A stretch of 8,855 bases of DNA. Source: CAZTLI01 sp964614375. Its GTDB lineage: Bacteria; Chloroflexota; Anaerolineae; Aggregatilineales; Phototrophicaceae. The notes beneath the pieces were generated by a model that worked only from the letters and a program-made list of their open reading frames with translations, was not told the origin of the DNA and did not search any database. Where the stretch lies: assembly GCA_964614375.1 (NCBI GenBank), contig CAZTLI010000216.1:1-8855 (forward strand), read 5' to 3'. A program made the position numbers and the translations under genes. Positions 1 to 5,025 of the stretch are shown piece after piece. Numbering within the stretch: position 1 is the first letter of the stretch; every line of letters begins with the position of its first letter.

Positions 1-807
1 TCAAATCCGCGCGGGGCAGTGTTTAGCCGGGATAATGCCTTCCTCTATGTTCACAGCGCCATTGACGGCACAGTGACGGTGATCGAAACCCGCAATTTGA
101 CGGTGCGAGACCGCCAACCTGTGAGTGATTTGCAAGTTCCGGTGGATGTGTTGATTGGCGCGCAGTTGTTTTATGGTGCGGATGACGCCCGCTTGAGTAC
201 GAATCAATTCATCAGTTGTGCAAGCTGTCATTTTGATGGACAGTCGGATGGACGTGTCTGGGCAGTGGCGCCCGGTGTGCGACGGAACACACCCGTTCTG
301 TTTAATTTGCTCGATACCGCACCCTATACCGCCGCAGGACAATGGGATGAATTGGGTGATGTAGAAGTCCATATCCGTCGTTTGCAGACTGGTTTTGGAC
401 TGCTGGACGGGGTAGTTAATCCTGTGCCTGCGGATATGCACAGTGGGATTTCACCTGACCTGGATATTCTCACAGCGTATTTAGGGACACTGCTTGGCCC
501 TTCTAATCCGCGGACGACAGACGCTGAACTGGTCGCGCGCGGCGGTGTCGTGTTCGAGGAACAGGGTTGTTCGACGTGCCACTCCGGCGCGTTAGGCACA
601 GATGTGCAGCAGCATGATGTGGGCACAGGCGGACTCATCGACACGCCGCCCCTGCGCTGGTTGTGGATGAGCGCGCCCTATTTTCACGATGGTTCGGCAG
701 ATGATTTGACCGATGTGTTCATTCTACCCGGTGAACATCGCCTGATTACGACAGTGTCGCTGGATGACATTGATGCACTGGTTACATATTTGCTCAATCT
801 GCCTTGA
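1..807 (+). CDS. YVTN beta-propeller / di-heme cytochrome c protein, MauG/CCP-like (5' partial)
   Basis: The open frame enters from the left edge, so the start is missing; 268 residues are visible, numbered from base 1. The first ~35 residues read as a propeller blade: NPRGAVFSRDNAFLYV then DGTVTVIE is the usual YVTN-repeat pattern. After that come two c-type heme motifs, CASCH (residues 73-77, bases 217-231) and CSTCH (190-194, bases 568-582). Near the C-terminus MSAPYFHDGSA (223-233) matches the conserved segment of the MauG/cytochrome c peroxidase family, with M223 a possible axial ligand. The family acts outside the cytoplasmic membrane in peroxide reduction or electron transfer. The substrate cannot be told here, and the signal peptide and most of the propeller lie outside the window. 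The GTG at base 19 is an internal valine, not a start. The gene ends in TGA; no terminator hairpin is visible before the next gene. Confidence 0.85.
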   Translation, partial: SNPRGAVFSRDNAFLYVHSAIDGTVTVIETRNLTVRDRQPVSDLQVPVDVLIGAQLFYGADDARLSTNQFISCASCHFDGQSDGRVWAVAPGVRRNTPVLFNLLDTAPYTAAGQWDELGDVEVHIRRLQTGFGLLDGVVNPVPADMHSGISPDLDILTAYLGTLLGPSNPRTTDAELVARGGVVFEEQGCSTCHSGALGTDVQQHDVGTGGLIDTPPLRWLWMSAPYFHDGSADDLTDVFILPGEHRLITTVSLDDIDALVTYLLNLP

Positions 808-853
808 GAATGTCAGAATTGTATTTAACCTGACTAAACTCAATGTTTAACGC

Positions 854-883
854 TTGCAAAACCGGACTTCAATCCGTTATATT
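854..883 (+). promoter_or_regulatory. Candidate sigma70-type promoter of the DtxR-family gene
   Basis: TTGCAA (854-859) is followed after 18 bases by TATATT (878-883), each close to the -35 and -10 consensus. Transcription would start near 890, about 45 bases before the ATG at 934. This is the best promoter match in the 126-base gap and suggests that the regulator is transcribed apart from the cytochrome gene upstream. It was found by eye only. Confidence 0.5.
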
Positions 884-885
884 TA

Positions 886-902
886 TGATAAGCATCTTAT
901 AA
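886..902. promoter_or_regulatory. Inverted repeat, candidate operator at the regulator's promoter
   Basis: ATAAG (888-892), CAT, then CTTAT (896-900) forms a perfect 5-base dyad, with one further matching pair at 886/902. It lies just downstream of the putative -10 and overlaps the expected transcription start, where a repressor site would block its own gene. DtxR/MntR proteins bind palindromic boxes as dimers, but this sequence does not match the known DtxR or MntR consensus. AT-rich dyads of this size also occur by chance. Confidence 0.35.
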
Positions 903-933
903 ATTATGTACCGCACGGTGAGGGCAAAACTGC

Positions 934-1620
934 ATGGCGACGAGCGCCGCAATGCAAGAGTATCTGGCGGAAGCCTATCGACTTGCACATTATCAGGATG
1001 ATGAGCATGTATCGACATCGGCCCTGGCTGATGTATTAGGCGTGACCGCGCCTGCTGTGACACGCATGGTGCAGCGCCTGAAAGATGCGGGCTTATTAGA
1101 GCATGTGCCGTATCAGGGTATCAAACTCACTGCTGCGGGCGAACACGAGGCGTTAATCAGCATCCGACGGCATCGTTTAGTAGAACGGTTTCTGGTCGAT
1201 GTGATGCAATTTGGCTGGCATGAAGTCCATGATGCTGCCGACGCAATGGGTGTGGTGGTGAGTGATGTGCTGGTCAAGCGGATGGATTCGATGGCGGGTT
1301 TTCCAAAACGCTGCCCCCATGGTGAACCCATCCCCACCGCCGATGGGGTGATGCCGAAGGTGGTTGATACACCGCTCACACAGATGCAGTCGAAGCAGAC
1401 TTATACACTCAGTCGGGTGCATACCCACGATGCCGAAATACTTGAATATCTGGGTCAACTGGGTTTGACACCGGGCACATCGTTCGAGCTGGTTGAGCGT
1501 GCGCCCTTTAACGGGCCTTTGCACCTCAAAGTGGGTGATACGATGTGTCATGTTGGCTATGAATTGGCGGGCGTACTGCGGGTTTGTTCACAGGACGAAT
1601 TTGAACTGCAATACGAGTAA
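934..1620 (+). CDS. DtxR/MntR-family metal-dependent transcriptional regulator
   Basis: This 228-residue protein has the full DtxR layout. A winged helix spans ~5-70, with VSTSALADVLGVTAPAVTRMVQRL as helix-turn-helix (split here as VSTSALADVLG, 26-36, and VTAPAVTRMVQRL, 37-49). A dimerisation/metal domain follows (~72-140), then an SH3/FeoA-like C-terminal domain (~150-225). Family members sense Fe(II) or Mn(II) and repress uptake genes. By manual alignment the ancillary-site residues remain (H80, E84, H99). At the primary site the positions of DtxR C102, E105 and H106 are D103, G106 and V107, and the MntR E11 position is A12. Metal sensing may therefore be altered or lost. The ATG at 934 is the only usable start: a TGA at 919-921 closes the frame upstream, and GGTGAGGG ends 9 bases before the ATG. 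Its targets are unknown; the neighbouring cytochrome gene is only a candidate. Confidence 0.88.
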   Translation: MATSAAMQEYLAEAYRLAHYQDDEHVSTSALADVLGVTAPAVTRMVQRLKDAGLLEHVPYQGIKLTAAGEHEALISIRRHRLVERFLVDVMQFGWHEVHDAADAMGVVVSDVLVKRMDSMAGFPKRCPHGEPIPTADGVMPKVVDTPLTQMQSKQTYTLSRVHTHDAEILEYLGQLGLTPGTSFELVERAPFNGPLHLKVGDTMCHVGYELAGVLRVCSQDEFELQYE

Positions 1621-1689
1621 TCGCAACGAGGCAACACGATTAGCTATGAGCATATCCCGGATTGGACATGCGCTTTGTGTTGAACTGAA

Positions 1690-2094
1690 CTATTGTCTTT
1701 GAGATTGTTCTTGGGTGGTGTCTATTCCATAGTCCAGGGCATCCACAGCCTCTTCATCGGACACGTTTTCACCTGCTGCTGCCAGATAATCCTCGCGGAT
1801 ATGGACGATGCGGCGCAGTTCAGCAAATAGTCCCCGCCGCCAGGTGACAATGTGACGCAATCGCCGCAAAAATAGCACCAGCGCAAAGACCATAATCAAG
1901 CCCATAAAGGCAATCATCGGGTCATTATTCGCGAAAAAAATGCCGCGTTGGGTGATCCTGGTCCATAGATATAAACCGATGATATAGAACGCGAAAAGAA
2001 TGATGGGCGAAAACACAACGATAATCGTCAACCCGCGCCGCATCTCGTGATAGGTACTGTTCTTCTTTTTGGTGATGGACAGTTTGTCAGCCAT
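1690..2094 (-). CDS. Small two-helix membrane protein of unknown function
   Basis: I do not recognise a named family. The 134-residue protein has a basic N-terminus (TKKK, then MRRG) followed by two hydrophobic helices at ~22-46 and ~60-77. A positively charged stretch (FLRRLRHIVTWRRG) follows, then a soluble, acidic, glutamine-rich tail. The charge pattern predicts both ends in the cytoplasm with a short external loop. General resemblance to 2TM-domain proteins is weak evidence only. The ATG is preceded by GAGGA (plus-strand tcctc at 2101-2105) at good spacing. It lies 40 bases downstream of the DUF423 gene on the same strand, so the two are probably cotranscribed. It is convergent with the DtxR-family gene, 69 bases apart stop to stop. 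Confidence 0.7.
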   Translation of the reverse strand: MADKLSITKKKNSTYHEMRRGLTIIVVFSPIILFAFYIIGLYLWTRITQRGIFFANNDPMIAFMGLIMVFALVLFLRRLRHIVTWRRGLFAELRRIVHIREDYLAAAGENVSDEEAVDALDYGIDTTQEQSQRQ

Positions 2095-2134
2095 TGTGAC
2101 TCCTCATAGTGGTTGATGTGTGTGTTGTTATCCC

Positions 2135-2536
2135 CTACGCAGACTCGTCTTCACTTGTTTCATCTGGCTTCCACGCGGCTATACCCAGACACAGCCAACC
2201 GCCGATCAATGCTGCGCCGCCAAAGGGGGCAACCGCGCCCATGCAACCCGCATTGAACAGCGCCAGCACATAGAGACTGCCCGAAAACAGCACAATCCCT
2301 GCCACGAAAAGGCAGCCCGCCCGGGTTGTCCATTTGCCGGGATATTGCGCTGCTGCCCATGCCGCGCCGAGTAATGCTACAGCATGTATTAGATGATACT
2401 GCACTGCCGTATTGAACGTACTTTCACGCCCATTTGTTTCAAGAATCGTTCGCAGACCATGTGACCCGAACGCGCCTAAACCCACACCCAATGCGCCGAA
2501 AACGGCGGCAAAAATCAGAAATCGACGAGACATCAT
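2135..2536 (-). CDS. DUF423 family integral membrane protein (YgdD/YwdK-like)
   Basis: This is a 133-residue hydrophobic protein with four predicted helices at about 5-27, 45-63, 71-93 and 96-121, the usual size and topology of DUF423. Family hallmarks are visible: GALGVGLGAFGSHGL near the N-terminus, TAVQYHLIHAVALL in helix 2, LFSGSLYVLAL in helix 3 and APFGGAALIGGW in helix 4. The biochemical role of the family is not established. The gene starts with two ATGs in a row. GGAG (2538-2541 on the plus strand) ends only 1 base before the first ATG but 4 bases before the second, at 2531-2533, so translation may begin at the second. A clear promoter lies just upstream, and a small two-helix membrane protein follows in the same unit. 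Confidence 0.88.
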   Translation of the reverse strand: MMSRRFLIFAAVFGALGVGLGAFGSHGLRTILETNGRESTFNTAVQYHLIHAVALLGAAWAAAQYPGKWTTRAGCLFVAGIVLFSGSLYVLALFNAGCMGAVAPFGGAALIGGWLCLGIAAWKPDETSEDESA

Positions 2537-2566
2537 TCTCCATTTTTTCTGGTGAAATTTAGACCC

Positions 2567-2575
2567 ATTATAGCA
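2567..2575 (-). promoter_or_regulatory. Extended -10 promoter of the DUF423 unit
   Basis: Read on the minus strand, the sequence is TGCTATAAT, a perfect TATAAT box with the TGN extension (plus-strand attatagca). The -35 region is poor, as is typical of extended -10 promoters. Transcription would start near 2560, giving a leader of about 25 bases that contains the ribosome binding site. Confidence 0.6.
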
Positions 2576-2668
2576 GTATCAACCAGCGAGATATAAGCAC
2601 CAGATGAGATGGAATACGCTTACTCTACGCGCAAGGTTTGCGATGATGGATTACCCACGATATGGAAT

Positions 2669-2700
2669 CAAAAAACGGCGAGGGGATGAGACTCGCCGTT
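2669..2700 (-). terminator. Intrinsic terminator of the hsp20 gene
   Basis: A perfect 9-bp stem, AACGGCGAG (2674-2682) with CTCGCCGTT (2692-2700), encloses a 9-base loop. On the minus strand the stem runs directly into a tract of six T (plus-strand aaaaaa at 2670-2675, partly within the stem). It begins 35 bases after the hsp20 stop codon. The T tract lies on the side that serves the minus-strand gene, so it separates hsp20 from the DUF423 unit. Confidence 0.88.
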
Positions 2701-2735
2701 ATGTGTATGGATAGTCGTGACTATCAGATGTGTGA

Positions 2736-3182
2736 TTAGCTGCGGACAGTAATTTGTTTGGGTTTGGCTTCTTCGGCTTTGGGCAGTGTGAGTGTTAACA
2801 CGCCATTTTCATAGCTGGCGTCGATAGCATCTACACTGATAGCTTCTGGCAGGCGCACGCTGCGGCTGAATTTGCCATAGCGCCGTTCGTGCAGCAGGAC
2901 ACGTTTGCCATTTTCGCCGCCATTGCCGTTGTTTTCGCTGTGTTCGTACTGATTTTCGGCTTCGATGGTCAACACACCGTCATGAAAACGGACATGGATG
3001 TCGTCGGGATTTTGTCCGGGCAGTTCGGCATAGACGAAATAGGCGTTGTCGTCTTCTTGCACATCAAGCGGTAGTGTGCGTGTTCCATTTTCAAACACTG
3101 CCGGGAAATTGCGCCACGCTTCATCGACAAAACGATCCAATGTATTGCGACGGACGGGATTCCAGCGAATGAGTGTGCTCAT
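2736..3182 (-). CDS. hsp20: Hsp20 / alpha-crystallin family small heat-shock protein
   Basis: This is a 148-residue ATP-independent holdase that binds unfolding proteins in the cytoplasm as an oligomer. The order is typical. A short N-terminal arm (STLIRWNPVRR) resembles many bacterial Hsp20s. The alpha-crystallin domain spans ~37-135, with AELPGQNPDDIHV (52-64), LTIEAE (71-76), ERRYGKFSRSVRLP (99-112) and YENGVLTLTLPK (124-135). The C-terminal I-T-V motif (144-146) is the IXI/V anchor used in oligomerisation. The loop at 79-93 is rich in Asn, Gly, Glu and Ser. An in-frame ATG lies 13 codons upstream (3219-3221). The start at 3180-3182 is preferred because AGGAGG sits 7 bases before it and the sequence matches the family from there. 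The gene is monocistronic: a terminator follows, and a divergent gene lies upstream. Confidence 0.95.
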   Translation of the reverse strand: MSTLIRWNPVRRNTLDRFVDEAWRNFPAVFENGTRTLPLDVQEDDNAYFVYAELPGQNPDDIHVRFHDGVLTIEAENQYEHSENNGNGGENGKRVLLHERRYGKFSRSVRLPEAISVDAIDASYENGVLTLTLPKAEEAKPKQITVRS

Positions 3183-3189
3183 GAGTGTT

Positions 3190-3195
3190 CCTCCT
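3190..3195 (-). promoter_or_regulatory. Ribosome binding site deciding the hsp20 start
   Basis: Plus-strand cctcct reads AGGAGG on the minus strand, a full anti-16S match 7 bases before the ATG at 3180-3182. It lies inside the longer frame that begins at 3221, which argues against the upstream start. I found no convincing hairpin that would hide it as an RNA thermometer. Confidence 0.8.
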
Positions 3196-3243
3196 GAATA
3201 GGTCGGGTTGATGGTATTCATCCTGTAATTTGCTCACGGGTTT

Positions 3244-3249
3244 ATCATA
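3244..3249 (-). promoter_or_regulatory. Weak candidate -10 box for hsp20
   Basis: The minus strand reads TATGAT (plus-strand atcata), about 62 bases before the hsp20 ATG, which would give a leader of ~55 bases. No matching -35 is seen 16-18 bases upstream. No CIRCE inverted repeat was recognised, so heat control of this gene cannot be read from the sequence. Confidence 0.3.
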
Positions 3250-3523
3250 GCGCGGGTGTGTAAGAGAAATTTATGCACCCTGTTAGAAGGAGTTATGCGC
3301 TGTGTAGGAATTTTGCCGGAAAATCATCAGTTTTTTATTAGCGGTGAAATTCAGCCATCAAAATTGACGCTTTATGACAGAAGCATATGTATAAATCCGT
3401 AATTTGTGTATTACAGCGTTGTAAACAGGACTTTTGGACTATAACAGTCTTTTACGTTCTTCATCTATCTTAAATTGGGCATTATGCCTATCTCAATTAA
3501 TTTTGAAATGGAGAAGTTAACGT
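3250..3523. other. Non-coding divergent region between hsp20 and the DUF4397 gene
   Basis: This AT-rich stretch, together with 3183-3249, separates two divergent genes by 341 bases. No credible open frame is present. On the plus strand, TTGACG (3364-3369) with TATGTA (3386-3391) at 16-base spacing is a possible promoter, as is TATAAC (3440-3445). Either would give the DUF4397 gene a leader of about 75-125 bases. A weak hairpin, TTAAATTG (3470-3477) with CAATTAA (3494-3500), encloses GGCATTATGCC and lies just before the ribosome binding site GGAGAAG (3510-3516). Nothing else is evident. Confidence 0.4.
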
Positions 3524-4888
3524 ATGCGTAAAGCACTCCTCATTTCCCTTGTCCTCCTGTTGGTGGCAGTGCCAACAGTGGCGTTTGCACAGTCCGACGA
3601 TACAGCCCATGTTCGCGTCGCCCATTTTTCAGTGGACGCCGGAGCAGTCGATGTCTATGTAAACGGACAGGTGGCGATTTCTGAACTGGCATTCCCTGAT
3701 ATTACGGATTGGGTCGAGATGCCAGCCGGTACATATAGTATAGCGGTTGCACCCGCTGGCACATCGCTTGATGATGCCGTACTTGGCCCGATGGATTATA
3801 CGTTGAATGATGGTGACTGGGTGACGTTTGCCGCAATTGGCGAAGCGATTCGCGATACGCTCGATGTACAGGTACTGGTGGAAGATTTCAGCCCACTGGT
3901 CGATGGCGAAACGCGCGTAAGTATCTTCAATGCCATTCCCGATGGCGACCCGGTTAACTTCGTTGCGAATGACGTTGTGCTGGTTCAAACGCTGGGTTAT
4001 CCCGGTTTCTTAGGGCCAGATAGTGATGGTTTCGCAGAGGTCGATATTGTTGCTGGTGATTACGCCTTCACGGCAACAGATTATCAGGATGAATCAGTAG
4101 AAGTTGCAGATTTTGGCAGCTATACCTTAGGTGCAGGTCGTCACTATTTCTTCGCAGTGGTTGGTCTTGCCGCCGATCCCTTGTTTGTGTCTGCGACCAC
4201 CGATCCCGCAGATATGATGATGGATGAAGGTGACAGCGAACCCGTCGATATGGATTTGGGCGATGGTGATTTGCATCTGCGTGTGGCCCATTTCTCGCCC
4301 GATGCAGGTGAGGTCGATGTTTATGTCAATGGTGTCCTGACTCTGGAAGCGGCGACCATTTCTGACATTACAGACTGGGAAGTTATTCCAGCAGGCGTCT
4401 ATACAGTGGCTGTGACACCCGCCGGCGCATCTGTCGATGAGGCATTGCTTGAAGTGGATGTGCCGCTGGCGACCGGTACATGGGTCACGGCTGCCGTGAT
4501 TGGTGAAGTGGGTCGCGACACCGGCACAGTGTATGCTATTGTTGAAGATTTCAGCCCCATTGGTGCCGGCGAAACCCGTGTGAGCATCTTCAATGGTATT
4601 CCTGATGGTCAACCCGTGAATCTGGTTGTGGATGGCGCTGCGCTCGTACAGACACTCGGTTATCCCGGCTTTACGGCTGAAAGTGATGGTTATGCCTCGG
4701 TAGATATTGTTGCGGGCGAACGCACCCTGTCTGTCGTAGACTTCGAAGATGCCACTGCTGAGATTGCTGATGTGGGTACATATACACTCGGTGCAAATCG
4801 CAGCTACTTCGTCGCCGTCTTTGGCCTTGAAGAAGCGCCATTGTTCATCATGGTTACCACCGATATTGATGAAATGATGGGTAACTAA
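3524..4888 (+). CDS. Secreted protein with duplicated DUF4397 units (four related modules)
   Basis: This 454-residue exported protein starts with a classic signal peptide: MRK, a hydrophobic core to ~20, then AFA before Q23 as the probable cleavage site. The mature part is a tandem duplication with a period of 222 residues. RVAHFSVDAGAVDVYVNG begins at residue 31, and RVAHFSPDAGEVDVYVNG begins at 253. Each unit has a second related half, RVSIFNAIPDG from 131 and RVSIFNGIPDG from 352, giving four ~100-residue beta-rich modules. An acidic, Met-rich linker (~228-250) joins the units, and a shortened copy of it ends the protein. There is no C-terminal membrane anchor, sorting signal, cysteine pair or catalytic motif, so a structural, binding or cell-surface role is likely. 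The function of DUF4397 is not established. GGAGAAG precedes the ATG, and a strong terminator follows, so the gene is monocistronic. Confidence 0.9.
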   Translation: MRKALLISLVLLLVAVPTVAFAQSDDTAHVRVAHFSVDAGAVDVYVNGQVAISELAFPDITDWVEMPAGTYSIAVAPAGTSLDDAVLGPMDYTLNDGDWVTFAAIGEAIRDTLDVQVLVEDFSPLVDGETRVSIFNAIPDGDPVNFVANDVVLVQTLGYPGFLGPDSDGFAEVDIVAGDYAFTATDYQDESVEVADFGSYTLGAGRHYFFAVVGLAADPLFVSATTDPADMMMDEGDSEPVDMDLGDGDLHLRVAHFSPDAGEVDVYVNGVLTLEAATISDITDWEVIPAGVYTVAVTPAGASVDEALLEVDVPLATGTWVTAAVIGEVGRDTGTVYAIVEDFSPIGAGETRVSIFNGIPDGQPVNLVVDGAALVQTLGYPGFTAESDGYASVDIVAGERTLSVVDFEDATAEIADVGTYTLGANRSYFVAVFGLEEAPLFIMVTTDIDEMMGN

Positions 4889-4915
4889 TCCATCTGATGA
4901 TGTCCAGAGTCCGCG

Positions 4916-4942
4916 AGAGGTCGGTTTGTCCGGCCTCTTTTT
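4916..4942 (+). terminator. Intrinsic terminator of the DUF4397 gene
   Basis: AGAGGTCGG (4916-4924) pairs with CCGGCCTCT (4930-4938) through nine base pairs including one G-T wobble. The loop is five bases (TTTGT), and the stem ends in a run of five T (4938-4942). It starts 27 bases after the stop codon and insulates the hyuA operon. Confidence 0.88.
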
Positions 4943-4990
4943 GGTTGAAGCCTAACGTCGTTGCCACCCACAAAAACGCCTGTCCTGCGC

Positions 4991-4996
4991 TATAAT
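4991..4996 (+). promoter_or_regulatory. Candidate -10 box of the hyuA operon
   Basis: This is a perfect TATAAT about 30 bases before the ATG at 5026, just after the terminator of the preceding gene. No good -35 is seen at normal spacing; the nearest, TTGCCA at 4961-4966, is 24 bases away. Transcription from here would start near 5003. Confidence 0.5.
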
Positions 4997-5025
4997 CCGT
5001 GCGGATATACACAGAAGGAGTTTTT

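Noticed and set aside
19..21. GTG as the start of the cytochrome gene
   Set aside because: The frame is open to base 1, and the residues before the GTG (NPRGA) continue a propeller repeat, so this is an internal valine.
1650..1671. Hairpin GCATATCC / GGACATGC between the convergent DtxR-family and two-helix membrane genes
   Set aside because: It has a central mismatch and no T tract on either strand, so I do not call it a terminator, though its position between two stops would suit one.
3180..3200. Possible CIRCE or RNA-thermometer element at the hsp20 start
   Set aside because: GAGTG occurs twice near the start but does not form the TTAGCACTC-N9-GAGTGCTAA inverted repeat, and no hairpin that buries the ribosome binding site was found.
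2736..3221. Longer hsp20 frame beginning at the ATG at 3219-3221
   Set aside because: The extra 13 residues lack family similarity, and the AGGAGG site lies inside them, placed for the ATG at 3180-3182.
4127..4612. 161-residue minus-strand open frame inside the DUF4397 gene
   Set aside because: It is a shadow of the repeat-containing plus-strand gene; its protein has no recognisable domain, it lacks a ribosome binding site, and a similar shadow appears in the first repeat (3629-3988).
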